64,000 nt of DNA from Asticcacaulis currens (GCF_028550395.1 NZ_JAQQKW010000007.1:124001-188000), one strand, 5' to 3'. Counted from the stretch's first letter, positions 24,701 to 33,264 are shown. Notes: generated by a model from the sequence alone, not told the origin. Numbers and translations are program-made.

Positions 24701-26085
24701 AGACGCTTCTGATTGCGCGCCGCGAATATCTCGCCTTCGTCAAGACGGTCGGTTTCTGGCTGTCCCTGCTGGTCCTGCCGGTTCTGATGGCGGGGTCGGT
24801 GTTTATCCCTATCCTGATGAGCCGCAGCGGCGGCGAAGAGGCCAGTCGCGTCGCCATACTCGACCTCAGCGGCGAGAACCTGACCCCGTCCTTGCAGGCC
24901 CGGCTGGATCGTCCCGATCCCGCCGTTTCCGCCCTGCACGAGGCGGCCCCCAGCGTTTCGGCGCGTCAGGCCCTGCGCCAGATGGCCAGTCGCCGCGATT
25001 ATCAGGTGGTCGCCTTACCCGCCGGTCTGACACCGGACATGACGCGCGAGGCCGCCGAGGCACGCCTGTCGCAACTGATGCAGACGGAAACCCGCAGCGT
25101 CGATCAGGTGATCGTCGCCTATGTCGAAAAGACACCTGAACCGCATCTGGCCTTCGATCTGTGGTCGTCGCAAACCAAGGGCAAGTCGCTGGAGGATTAT
25201 CTGCGCGGGGACCTGCACGCCCTGCAATCGGCCTATCTGGCCAAGCAGAAGGGGGTGGACCCGCAGGTGGCCACCGCCTTGCGCGAGACGCGGGCCGATA
25301 TCCGCAGCCTGACCCCGGCCATTGCCGCCGCGGGGGCGGATGAAAAGGCCTCGTTCACCGAAACCTTGCGGGAAAACGGCCCGCACTTTGTCGGGATCGT
25401 CCTGAGTTACCTCACCTGGATGTCGATCTTCTCGTCCTCGGTCATCCTGCTGTCGGGGGTGATCGAAGAGAAGTCGTCGCGGGTGCTGGAGGTGCTTCTG
25501 ACCTCGGCCCCGGCCAGCAGCCTGCTGGTCGGCAAGGTGCTGGGCGTATTTATGGTCCTGCTGACGGTCGCCGGGCTGTGGAGCGCGGTGGCCGCCGGCA
25601 TTATGGGCTACGGACTGGCCTTTATGCCGCCGGATATGATGAACAATGTGCACGTGCTGGCCGGGGCGGTGTTCAAGGTGGAAACCATCGTGCCCATGCT
25701 GCTGTTCTTTGTCGGTGGCTATCTGATGTACGGCATCACCTTCATCGCCATCGGCTCCTTCTGCGAGACGCAGAAAGAAGCGCAGGCGATCATGGGGCCG
25801 ATCGTGGTGGTGCTGATGATCCCGATGATGAGCCTTCAGGCGGCGCTGATGTCGCCCGACCTGCCGCTGATCCGCTACCTGTCGTGGGTGCCGCTGTTTA
25901 CGCCCTTCCTGATGCCGCTGCGGGTTCTGGGTGGCGCGCCGTGGTGGGAGATTCTGGCGACGCTGGCCGGCATGGGGGCCATGGCGTGGCTGATGATCCG
26001 GCTGGGGGCCCGCGCCTTCAAGCAGGGGGCGCTGGGCGGCGGCAAGTTTAGCTGGAAGGCGCTGATGGGGCTGTCGAAGGCCTGA
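24697..26085 (+). CDS. ABC transporter permease (NatB/ABC-2 type)
   Basis: 462 aa. N-terminal helix (TVGFWLSLLVLPVLMAGSVFIPILM), a large extracytoplasmic domain (about residues 40-220), then five or six helices including LSYLTWMSIFSSSVILLSGVIEEKSSRVLEVLLTSAPASSLLVGKVLG, the ABC-2 signature (the EEKSSRVLEVLL segment), and PIVVVLMIPMMSLQA. It pairs with the preceding ATPase. A terminator follows at 26089. Confidence 0.93.
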   Translation: MKTLLIARREYLAFVKTVGFWLSLLVLPVLMAGSVFIPILMSRSGGEEASRVAILDLSGENLTPSLQARLDRPDPAVSALHEAAPSVSARQALRQMASRRDYQVVALPAGLTPDMTREAAEARLSQLMQTETRSVDQVIVAYVEKTPEPHLAFDLWSSQTKGKSLEDYLRGDLHALQSAYLAKQKGVDPQVATALRETRADIRSLTPAIAAAGADEKASFTETLRENGPHFVGIVLSYLTWMSIFSSSVILLSGVIEEKSSRVLEVLLTSAPASSLLVGKVLGVFMVLLTVAGLWSAVAAGIMGYGLAFMPPDMMNNVHVLAGAVFKVETIVPMLLFFVGGYLMYGITFIAIGSFCETQKEAQAIMGPIVVVLMIPMMSLQAALMSPDLPLIRYLSWVPLFTPFLMPLRVLGGAPWWEILATLAGMGAMAWLMIRLGARAFKQGALGGGKFSWKALMGLSKA

Positions 26086-26088
26086 CGC

Positions 26089-26123
26089 AAAAACGCCCCC
26101 AGCGTCACGACTGGAGGCGTTTT
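26089..26123. terminator. Terminator after ABC permease gene
   Basis: AAAACGCC (26090-26097) and GGCGTTTT (26116-26123) with an inner CCAG/CTGG extension; suited to both convergent genes. Confidence 0.8.
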
Positions 26124-26142
26124 CATCAGAATAATCGGGAGG

Positions 26143-26592
26143 TTACTTCTCGACCTTGGCGTCGCTTTGCGCGCCGACCTGAGCCGAGGCGCCGTCGCTG
26201 CTGACACTGGCATTGCCGGAGAGGTTGGCATTGGCCTCGGTCGAAGGCGCGGCCTGCGCGGCGGTGTCGAGAGCCGACTGCGTGGTGGCCTGCGCCTTAT
26301 GCTTGGCCTTGTGCGCGGCGTTGTAGGCCGAGTTGGCGGTGGTTTCGACGCCGGAGCGGGCGCGGGTGGCGGCGTCCTGAGCCGTGCCCGTGGCGCTGTC
26401 GATCGTCGAAGACGGATCAACGCCGACCTGACCCTGCGCCCCCAGGCTGCCGCCGACGGTGGACTGCGTGCGGTCCACCTGACCGGTCAGGCCGCCGGTG
26501 ACGCCCCCTTGACCGCCCAGAAGCTGGGCCGAGGCGGGAAGGGCGGTCGCTGCGGCCATGAGGGATACGGAAAGAACAAGTGCGCGTTTCAT
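26143..26592 (-). CDS. Secreted low-complexity Ala/Gly/Ser-rich protein
   Basis: 149 aa. Signal peptide (MKRALVLSVSLMAAATALPASAQ) then LLGGQGGVTGGLTGQVDRTQS and a helical Ala-rich middle (SATGTAQDAATRARSGVETTANSAYNAAHKAKHKAQATTQSALDTAAQAAP) with a Lys-rich patch, ending in a Ser/Ala/Asn tail. No family recognised. GAGGAAACCCAA before the ATG supports the start. Confidence 0.65.
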   Translation of the reverse strand: MKRALVLSVSLMAAATALPASAQLLGGQGGVTGGLTGQVDRTQSTVGGSLGAQGQVGVDPSSTIDSATGTAQDAATRARSGVETTANSAYNAAHKAKHKAQATTQSALDTAAQAAPSTEANANLSGNASVSSDGASAQVGAQSDAKVEK

Positions 26593-26713
26593 TTGGGTTT
26601 CCTCATTAAGGGTTGTACCACCCCGTCAGGAAACGCCGGTTTTCGGGCTGAAATGTGCCGGAAAGATAAGCCCGGAAACGGAAGGCCTAAGCCGCCGCAT
26701 AAGCCCCGCATAA

Positions 26714-26744
26714 AAAACCCCTCCGGCAGAACCGGAGGGGTTTT
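26714..26744. terminator. Strong bidirectional terminator
   Basis: AAAACCCCTCCGG (26714-26726), loop CAGAA, CCGGAGGGGTTTT (26732-26744): perfect 13-bp stem, ending the RcnB-like gene on the minus strand. Confidence 0.92.
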
Positions 26745-26764
26745 GGCCTGCATCCGCAACCCTA

Positions 26765-27826
26765 TCAGAACACGTCGTAGAAGACGTCGATGATACGGCC
26801 GGTGCGCAGATCGACCAGAACAATGTCGTTGCCGACGAAATAGTATTCGCAGCCATAGGGCTTGGGTGGCAGGAAGTAGAAGTCCGGGTCATAGACGCGA
26901 TAGCTGTAGAAGTAGCGCGGCAGGTAGTCGCCATAATCGTAGCGATAGCCGTAATACTCGCTCGGCACGCGGTAATAGCCGTAACGCGGGGCGAAATAGA
27001 AGCCTATGCGCACGCCCGTGTAGGAACGGAAATCGCGATGCGTGCGCCAGTTATAGCTGTGGCGCGAAGACCAGCCGTTGCGGTCGCCGTCATGGTCCCA
27101 GCCACCTTGCCCCCAACCGCGCTGATCCCAGCCGCCACGGTCACGGCCGTTGCGGTCACGATCATTGCGATCATTCCGATCCCAGTCGCGGTCATTACGC
27201 CCCCAGTCACCCCCGCGATGATCCGTGTCGCGATTGCCGGTCCAGCCGCCGGGCGTCGGGTTGCGCCCGCCGTTCCAGCGTCCGTCATTACCGGGACGGT
27301 TATCGGGGCGGTCATTGGGTCGCGTGTCGGGACGATTATCCGGCCGGGTATCTGCGCCGTTATTGGACCCGTTACCAGGACGACCGTCGGGACGGCTGTC
27401 ATTACGGTCGGGACGCCCCTGCCATCCGCCGGGCGTGGCACTGTTTGGGGTGCCGGGCGTGCGATCCGGGCGGCCAAAGACCCCGTCCTGACCGGGCTGG
27501 CGGTTCCAGCCCCCGTCCCTGACGGTGCCCGCATTGCCATTATCGCCACGGTTCCAGCCGCCGCCAGTACCGCGGTCGCCCCCGCGCGGGCCGCGATCGC
27601 CGCCCCTGTCACCCCCTCTGTCACCGCCGCGTTCGCCACGCGGCTCGCTGATCTCCGGGCGCGGCTGAGGCATTGGCGGGGCCTCCGAGCGCTGGTCGGG
27701 TTTGCGCTGAAGCTGCGCATAGCTGCCCGCGGAGGCCGGCGCTGCGACCAGGGGAAGGGACAAGGCGATGACCGCGCTCAGGGCTGTGGCGGTCAGTCGA
27801 TGGGACGGAAAGGACCGGTGGGTCAT
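26765..27826 (-). CDS. RcnB-like protein with long Gly/Arg/Asp repeat region
   Basis: 353 aa from ATG 27826 (GAGGAAACC upstream); an upstream ATG at 27868 is less likely. Signal peptide (LSAVIALSLPLVAAPASA), then about 200 residues of disordered repeats rich in Gly, Arg, Asp, Asn (GGDRGGDRGGDRG, RPDNRPDTRPNDRPDNRPG, NDRDWDRNDRNDRDRNGRDRG), then an RcnB-like C-terminal domain (YNWRTHRDFRSYTGVRIGFYFAPRYGYYRVP, FVGNDIVLVDLRTGRIIDVFYDVF). RcnB proteins are periplasmic and in E. coli affect nickel/cobalt homeostasis; here function is open. The long charged linker is unusual. Confidence 0.82.
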   Translation of the reverse strand: MTHRSFPSHRLTATALSAVIALSLPLVAAPASAGSYAQLQRKPDQRSEAPPMPQPRPEISEPRGERGGDRGGDRGGDRGPRGGDRGTGGGWNRGDNGNAGTVRDGGWNRQPGQDGVFGRPDRTPGTPNSATPGGWQGRPDRNDSRPDGRPGNGSNNGADTRPDNRPDTRPNDRPDNRPGNDGRWNGGRNPTPGGWTGNRDTDHRGGDWGRNDRDWDRNDRNDRDRNGRDRGGWDQRGWGQGGWDHDGDRNGWSSRHSYNWRTHRDFRSYTGVRIGFYFAPRYGYYRVPSEYYGYRYDYGDYLPRYFYSYRVYDPDFYFLPPKPYGCEYYFVGNDIVLVDLRTGRIIDVFYDVF

Positions 27827-28263
27827 GGTTTCCTCGATGGCGGTGATTTTTTTGACCGCCCTAGGCATGGACGGAGACGATTTTCTCCGATTGTCTTGAC
27901 TATGCGCCGCGCTGGCTGAACTGAAACTGAACGAGAGCGGGCAGTTATCAAGGCCGTTTTGCGGTGTGGGGTGTCAAACTCTGCCTGCGGATTCACTGAG
28001 TCTGAATTTAAATCTTAACGGGATTGCGGCGTCGAATTTATGTATATATCAATTATTTTATAAAATATTATGGAATTTAACTCTGATTTTTTGAAATAAG
28101 TAACGATTATTATTCAATTGTTAATAGAAAAATTAATGTTAATTCAAATTTTACATAAAAAATTCACAGTAAATATCGCTGTTAACTTTAATTTCACTTG
28201 GCGGTGAAAAAGTTGGCTCATCGACCACTTGCTTTCGGGGGCCGCGCAAAAGGCGCGGAAACG
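27827..28263. other. Intergenic region with AT-rich island
   Basis: 437 bases between divergent genes. About 28000-28200 is strikingly AT-rich compared with the rest of the window, with many TTAA and poly-A/T tracts. It holds the promoters of both flanking genes and may be bound by a nucleoid protein such as GapR. A TTAA pair at about 28120 has 8 bases between halves and is not a proper CtrA site. No gene seen. Confidence 0.5.
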
Positions 28264-28542
28264 ATGATGATGACGAACGAAACCCTGCCTCTGCCGACGC
28301 CGGACATGAGCGGCGACGATCTGTTCAAGCTCGGCATGATGTATTCGACCGGTCAGAACGGCGCGCCCGTCGATCTGATCTCGGCGCACATGATGTTCAA
28401 CCTCGCCTCGATGCGCGGGTCAATGGAAGCGACGCTTTACCGTCGCGAGCTGTCGAAGGAAATGGACCGCGAAGACGTGGCCGAAGCCCAGAAGGCCGCC
28501 CGCCGCTGGCTGGATCAGGGCCACACGCGTTACGCCGCCTGA
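28264..28542 (+). CDS. Small Sel1-repeat-like protein
   Basis: 92 aa from the first of three consecutive ATG codons (28264, 28267, 28270), after GCGCGGAAACG. The core DDLFKLGMMYSTGQNGAPVDLISAHMMFNLASMRGSMEATLYRRELSKEMDREDVAEAQKAARRWL looks like one or two Sel1/TPR-like helix pairs (LGxxYxxGxxGxPxDxxxAxxxFxLA) followed by a charged helix. Cytoplasmic, no signal peptide. Its stop is one base from the convergent hfsD stop. I recall similar small proteins in Caulobacterales but know no function. Confidence 0.75.
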   Translation: MMMTNETLPLPTPDMSGDDLFKLGMMYSTGQNGAPVDLISAHMMFNLASMRGSMEATLYRRELSKEMDREDVAEAQKAARRWLDQGHTRYAA

Positions 28543-28543
28543 T

Positions 28544-29272
28544 TTACTTGTTCTGGCTGTAGAGCAGCCAGCTCATAATCCCCGCCGGGACTATGTTGTT
28601 GATGTTCTGTTCGACCCAGACGCCAGCCTTGGCGATGCGGGTCTTGGGCACAAAGACGATGTCGTGACGGCGCAGGGCCACGGCCACCGAAGCCTTGCCG
28701 TTCAGCGGGCTTTTGAGGTCGATCAGCCTCTGCATGATCTTCCCGTCCGGACCGCGCCGCAGGATCAGCACCTGCTGTGACTTGGCGGCATTGGTAAAGC
28801 CCCCGGCCGCCAGCGCTGCCGACAGGGCATCGAAATCGCCCGGCATCTCGACCCAGCCGGGATTGCGCACCTCGCCGCCGACCAGCACGCGCGTATTGCC
28901 CGTGTCTCCGGGGAAGACGGTCACTTCGGGGTGGCGCAGATAGGGGCGATAGAGTTCGGTAATCTCCGTCTGAAGGTCCGTTACGCTTTTAAACGCGGCC
29001 ATGACCTGTCCGACCAGCGGCAGGGTGATACGGCCGTCCTGACCGACCTGCGTCGTCCGACTGAGTTCCGGCGCACTCGGCACCTGTATTTCCAGCTTGT
29101 CCGACGGATAGAACAGATAGGGCGGGTCTTCGTCCGTCCATTCCGAAAAGCGAATGGGCGCCGCTTCGGGTGCCCGCCCGGCGTGCGCCGCCGGGGCGAT
29201 GCACAGGGCCAGAAGGCCCATTCCGGTCACTCCCTTCATCAAAGCGCGCTTGCTCAGCATGGCGGCGTCCAT
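28544..29272 (-). CDS. hfsD: Holdfast polysaccharide export protein HfsD (Wza-like)
   Basis: 242 aa, signal peptide (GLLALCIAPAAHA). Polysaccharide export domain: YLFYPSDKLEIQVPSAPELSRTTQVGQDGRITLPLVGQVMAAF, followed by an SLBB-type region VLVGGEVRNPGWVEMPGDFDALSAALAAGGF. It should form the outer-membrane channel for the holdfast polymer. There is no lipobox Gly/Ala/Ser before the Cys, so it is not an obvious lipoprotein, unlike Wza. AAGGACTGAATTTT before ATG 29272 supports the start. It diverges from hfsA, with CtrA-like boxes between. The name rests on the surrounding hfs gene order. Confidence 0.9.
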   Translation of the reverse strand: MDAAMLSKRALMKGVTGMGLLALCIAPAAHAGRAPEAAPIRFSEWTDEDPPYLFYPSDKLEIQVPSAPELSRTTQVGQDGRITLPLVGQVMAAFKSVTDLQTEITELYRPYLRHPEVTVFPGDTGNTRVLVGGEVRNPGWVEMPGDFDALSAALAAGGFTNAAKSQQVLILRRGPDGKIMQRLIDLKSPLNGKASVAVALRRHDIVFVPKTRIAKAGVWVEQNINNIVPAGIMSWLLYSQNK

Positions 29273-29287
29273 AAAATTCAGTCCTTC

Positions 29288-29302
29288 TTAACCATGGTTG
29301 AA
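29288..29302. promoter_or_regulatory. CtrA-like box in hfsD/hfsA gap
   Basis: TTAA-CCATGGT-TGAA: spacing 7 as in the CtrA consensus TTAA-N7-TTAA, 7 of 8 positions matching. It starts 16 bases upstream of the hfsD start codon and about 115 before hfsA. Confidence 0.55.
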
Positions 29303-29307
29303 AATGG

Positions 29308-29322
29308 GTAACGGTTGGTTAA
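29308..29322. promoter_or_regulatory. Second CtrA-like box in hfsD/hfsA gap
   Basis: GTAA-CGGTTGG-TTAA, 7 of 8 positions of the CtrA consensus with the right 7-base spacing (reads TTAACCAACCGTTAC on the other strand). Confidence 0.6.
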
Positions 29323-29416
29323 TGCCTCAGAGGGACTATCCGGACAAATAATGGAAGTTCAGCTTCCGAATCGTTGCGTTCCTTGCCATACAAAGAACGG
29401 CGTGATGTAAAGGGGT

Positions 29417-30937
29417 GTGTTTCGGGTGCGCGCGCAAGGCGTTTACAGCGAAGAAACGGGCACGAGAGCCACGGATCGCCGTGGCGCCGCCCGTACCCCT
29501 GCGCGCCGCCGCTATGCCTATGAGGCCGACGATATTCTGCGCCTTTTGCTGCGCGAATGGTGGTTGATGCTGCTGATCTTCGCCGCCATCTTCGGGGTGG
29601 GTGCGGGCTTTGCGCTGACGCTCAAAAAAAGCTACACCGCCGATGCCTCCCTGCTGATGCAGCTCGGTCAGGACTACGTCTATGTGCCCGCCGCCGGGGA
29701 TGCGGCGCGCGGTGCCATTGCCACGATCGACGAAGTGGTGCAGTCGGAAGTCGAAATCCTCAACTCCGCCGAGCTTAAGCACCGGGTGATCGAGAAACTG
29801 GGCTATAATGCCATAGATTCCAGCTTCCCCAAGACCTATGCGCCGCGCACCGAGACGGAACGCGATCAGGCCGATGCGCGGGTGATGAAGACGCTGAGCG
29901 GCCTCAAGACCGAGACGGCCCCGCAAAGCAATATCGTGCGCCTCAGCTTCACGCACAAGGACCCGCGCGCCGCCGCCCTGATCCTCAATACCTTTATCGA
30001 CCTCTATCAGACCTATCGCCACGAAGTGTTTATGGACGTCACCGCGCCGTTGCTGGAAAACCAGAAGGCCGCCTTCGACCGCCGTCTGCGTCAGGCCGAC
30101 AAGTCCTATGAGGATTTCCTGCTGCGCAATGGGGTCGGGGATTTTCAGGCCGCCAAGGCCACCTATACCAAGCTCTATGACACGGTGATGTCGGAAATCT
30201 ACGTCGCCGATGCCGGCATTGCCACGGCGCGCGCCCGTCTTCAGGCCATTACGTCGCGGCTGGGGCAGCAGGCCCCGGAGATGAGCACCGAGCGGCAACT
30301 GGATCTCAGCGTGCCGTCGAAACTGCTGGCGCTGAAACAGCAGCGTGCCGAGCTTCTGACGCGCTACACCCCGGCGGCCCCGGCGGTGCGTGACCTCGAT
30401 GAGCAGATCAAGGCGCTGGAGACGCTTCAGGCGTCGGGCCGCGCCATTGGCGAAAAGGAACACCGCATCGGGGTCAACCCGATCTATCAGCAACTCCTGA
30501 CCGACAAGCTCAATCTGGAGGCTGAAATCGCCGCCACCTCCGGCCGCCGGGCGCAGCTTCAGGCCCAGGCGGATCAGGTGACGCACAAGCTTCAGTCTCT
30601 GGTCGGTATGGAGGCCGAATATAACAGCCTCTCGACCGAGCGCAGCGCCCTGCAAACCAATATTGCCAGCTTCACCCAGCGTATTCAGGAAACGCAGGCC
30701 GCCCGTGAAATCGCCGAAAAGGCGCAGGATACGGTGCGCGTCGTCAACCGGGCCCGCCCGCCGGACAAGGCCAAGAGCCTTCAGAAGCCGGTGCTGATCC
30801 TCGCCTTCCTGTTCGGCGGCTTCACGGCCCTGTGCGCCGGCCTGCTGCGGGTCTTTCTGCGCCGGGGCTTCCTCAGCGCCGATATGGCGTCCAAGACGCT
30901 GGGCCTGCCGGTACTGGCTCAGGCCCGGGCGAAATAA
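29417..30937 (+). CDS. hfsA: Holdfast polysaccharide chain-length/export protein HfsA (Wzc-like)
   Basis: 506 aa with a GTG start at 29417; a second GTG at 29426 is better spaced after AAAGGGG. Topology: cytoplasmic N-terminus, transmembrane helix (LLREWWLMLLIFAAIFGVGAGFALTL), Wzz domain (SYTADASLLMQLGQDYVYVP...), a long periplasmic coiled coil (about residues 190-450), and a second helix (VLILAFLFGGFTALCAGLLRVFL). No kinase domain, so it pairs with the separate HfsB. It should span the periplasm and control polymer length or export. Confidence 0.92.
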   Translation: MFRVRAQGVYSEETGTRATDRRGAARTPARRRYAYEADDILRLLLREWWLMLLIFAAIFGVGAGFALTLKKSYTADASLLMQLGQDYVYVPAAGDAARGAIATIDEVVQSEVEILNSAELKHRVIEKLGYNAIDSSFPKTYAPRTETERDQADARVMKTLSGLKTETAPQSNIVRLSFTHKDPRAAALILNTFIDLYQTYRHEVFMDVTAPLLENQKAAFDRRLRQADKSYEDFLLRNGVGDFQAAKATYTKLYDTVMSEIYVADAGIATARARLQAITSRLGQQAPEMSTERQLDLSVPSKLLALKQQRAELLTRYTPAAPAVRDLDEQIKALETLQASGRAIGEKEHRIGVNPIYQQLLTDKLNLEAEIAATSGRRAQLQAQADQVTHKLQSLVGMEAEYNSLSTERSALQTNIASFTQRIQETQAAREIAEKAQDTVRVVNRARPPDKAKSLQKPVLILAFLFGGFTALCAGLLRVFLRRGFLSADMASKTLGLPVLAQARAK

Positions 30938-31246
30938 GAACCACAGGCGAACCACGACAGCGGGTTTACGTTACGCCATCACGCGCTCGCGCCTTCGCCT
31001 GAAAAGCGTCATTTTCAACCCATAGGTTTCTGAATCATTATGATTTTGGGTAGAAACACAACGATCCAGATTTTGGTTTTGCCCCTCGCCGGGTACGGGC
31101 TGCGCCACCCTGGCCGCCGCCTCAATGGCGGCTTAAGCGGAATGAGTCCACGAGAAATCATTCCGCTCCAAGGCAAAGCGGCTTATGGTATCTGCGAATA
31201 CGCGCGGACGCGATTCGTCCACGCATGACATGGCGTATTGGAATTT
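30938..31246. other. Gap between hfsA and hfsB with inverted repeats
   Basis: 309 bases without a convincing gene, long for two genes thought to act together. It holds AGCGGAATGA (31136-31145) with TCATTCCGCT (31158-31167), a GCCGCC/GGCGGC hairpin near 31110-31130, and a fragment AAGCGTCATTTTCAA near 31005 that matches part of the 125-bp repeat at 41011 and 50023. Confidence 0.6.
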
Positions 31247-31963
31247 ATGGTCGATCTGACGCGGGAAATGGCCGATCTGATGGCGGCGCTGAAGGGCGGG
31301 GCACGCGCCGCCGACAGCGGCCGGGGACGGGTCATCCTGTTCGCGGCGGCCTGCGGCGGTGAGGGCGTATCGACCGTGGTGCGCGAATATGCCCGCTGCG
31401 AAGCCGCCTTCGCCAGACGCCCTGTCTGGCTGATCGACGCCGACCTGCGCCAGCAGACGCAGCTTGAGGCCGTGCTGGACGAGCCCGCCCGTTTCGGACC
31501 ACCGGGGCCTGTGTCGTCAGCCACGCCGGACGGATCGGTCTTCTTCGCTCTGGAACCCAAGGCGCTGGACGCTCAGGGCCAGCCGGTCCCCGACAGCCAG
31601 TATCTGATCGCGCGGTCCTTCCTCGACAAGCGCTTGTGGGTGACGCGCCTGCGCGATCACCTGCTGCTGCCGGGGCAGAAGACGCGCCTGTTCGAACAGT
31701 CCTCCTACTGGCAGGCCCTGCGCACCCATGCTCAGGCCATTCTGGTCGATGCACCGGCCTTCGACCGCTCCGACGCCGTCCTGCGGCTGGCCCCGCTGGT
31801 GGACGGCGTGGTGCTGGTCGTCAGCGAAGGGGAGGGCGAGATCGACGCCCGCGTCGCGCTGAAGACCCAGATCGAACAGGCCGGGGGGCGGCTGCTCGGC
31901 ATGGTCTATAACAAGTCGCGCGCCACGGTCCCGCTGGCGGGGCGCAAGTCCGCGCACGGCTGA
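31247..31963 (+). CDS. hfsB: HfsB-like partner of HfsA (tyrosine-kinase-like fold)
   Basis: 238 aa from ATG 31247 (TTG 31238 in frame). Fold of the CpsD/CapB BY-kinase group: VILFAAACGGEGVSTVV in place of the P-loop, WLIDADLR as the Walker A' motif, and ILVDAPAFDRSDAVLRLAPLVDGVVLVV. The P-loop Lys is Val (GEGVST instead of GEGKST) and no C-terminal Tyr cluster is present, so catalytic kinase activity is doubtful; it may be a structural partner of HfsA. TGATG couples it to hfsC. Confidence 0.87.
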   Translation: MVDLTREMADLMAALKGGARAADSGRGRVILFAAACGGEGVSTVVREYARCEAAFARRPVWLIDADLRQQTQLEAVLDEPARFGPPGPVSSATPDGSVFFALEPKALDAQGQPVPDSQYLIARSFLDKRLWVTRLRDHLLLPGQKTRLFEQSSYWQALRTHAQAILVDAPAFDRSDAVLRLAPLVDGVVLVVSEGEGEIDARVALKTQIEQAGGRLLGMVYNKSRATVPLAGRKSAHG

Positions 31964-33264
31964 TGGGCGGCGCGATTCTCCGTGGTATCCGGGAGGACTG
32001 GGACGGACAGTGGCTGTCTTTCGGCCTGTCGGTCGGCATCCTGTTCATGTTCTCGCAGGGCTGGCTGTCGCCCATCTTCGGCTATTCGACCGAACAGTCG
32101 CCCATGGCCGGGGCCATTATCCGCAACATCTATTACCCGGTCTATCTCGGCGCGCTTGCCCTCTTGTTCCTGACGTGGAAACAGGTGCTGGCCGGGGTGA
32201 TCCGCACGCCGGTGCTGCTGGTCCTGATCCTTTTGTGCGCCGTCTCCTATGTGTGGTCGATCGACCCCTCGGCCACGCTGCGCCGCTTCGTCGCCTTCGC
32301 CATGACCTGTCTGGCCGGCTATGTTATCGCCGCCCGCTTTTCGTGGCGCCGCCTGATCGAGGTCATCGCCGTCACCTATCTGATCCTCATCGCCGGATCG
32401 TTTGTCATGGCCCTGCTGTTTCCGGACAAGGGGCGGATGACCGAGCTGTTCGTCGGGGCCTGGCGCGGGGTCTTTGCCGAAAAGAACAATCTGGGCGCGG
32501 TAATGGATGTCGGCTTTCTGGCCTGTCTGGCGGCCGGGATTCAGGTGCCCAAACGCCGCTGGCTGTGGTTTGCGGCGGCGGCCGGGGCGGCCTTTCTGGT
32601 CCTGATGTCCACCTCCAAGACGTCGCTTCTGGCGCTGATTCTGGGGGCAGGCATGATGGCCTTCGTATGGCTGTCGCGACGCGGGCCGATACTGGGGGTG
32701 GTCCTCACCTGGCTGGCGGTGTGTGTGCTGCTGGCGGTCGGCAGCGTGGTCCTGCTGATGCCGGAGGCGCTGTTTCATCTCCTGGGCAAGGACGCGACCC
32801 TGACCGGGCGCACCAATATCTGGGCCGGTATCGACCATGTGATGCGCAAACACCCGATGACCGGCTACGGGTATGGCGTCGTGTGGTCCACCGAAGGCGA
32901 CTGGACCCCGCTGCGCTGGATCACCGAGGTGGCGGGTTTTCGCGCCTATCACGCCCATTCCTGCTGGTACGAGGTGTGGCTGGCGCTCGGCTATGTCGGC
33001 CTGACCGTGTGGGCGATCCTGTTTATCGAGACGTGGCTGAAGGCCTTTTACCGCACCTATCGCGGCGACGGCGGCTATTTTGCCCTGCCGTTTATCACCG
33101 TCTATTCGCTGATGAGTCTGACCGAGAGTATCGCGATCGGGTGGAATGACATCCGCTGGTGCCTGATAGTGCTGATCGTCGTCAAACTGGCCCTGCCGGG
33201 CGACGGGCCGGTGGTCGCGGCTGCGGTCGGTCCGGTCAGATCACGGCGCGGGCTGTACGATTAA
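31963..33264 (+). CDS. hfsC: Holdfast polysaccharide polymerase HfsC (Wzy-like)
   Basis: 433 aa inner-membrane protein with about 10-12 helices and the Wzy_C/O-antigen ligase pattern: RGVFAEKNNLGAVMDVGFLACLAAGI, LTGRTNIWAGIDHVMRKHPMTGYGYGVVWS, and HAHSCWYEVWLALGYVGLTVWAILF. Should join flipped repeat units in the periplasm. It overlaps hfsB by one base (TGATG). Confidence 0.92.
   Translation: MGGAILRGIREDWDGQWLSFGLSVGILFMFSQGWLSPIFGYSTEQSPMAGAIIRNIYYPVYLGALALLFLTWKQVLAGVIRTPVLLVLILLCAVSYVWSIDPSATLRRFVAFAMTCLAGYVIAARFSWRRLIEVIAVTYLILIAGSFVMALLFPDKGRMTELFVGAWRGVFAEKNNLGAVMDVGFLACLAAGIQVPKRRWLWFAAAAGAAFLVLMSTSKTSLLALILGAGMMAFVWLSRRGPILGVVLTWLAVCVLLAVGSVVLLMPEALFHLLGKDATLTGRTNIWAGIDHVMRKHPMTGYGYGVVWSTEGDWTPLRWITEVAGFRAYHAHSCWYEVWLALGYVGLTVWAILFIETWLKAFYRTYRGDGGYFALPFITVYSLMSLTESIAIGWNDIRWCLIVLIVVKLALPGDGPVVAAAVGPVRSRRGLYD

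Noticed and set aside
28120-28140. CtrA box in the AT-rich island
   Set aside because: TTAA halves are 8 bases apart, not 7, and such pairs are expected by chance in AT-rich DNA.
31040-31228. 62-codon frame between hfsA and hfsB
   Set aside because: It runs through an inverted repeat and has no ribosome site; composition is not protein-like.
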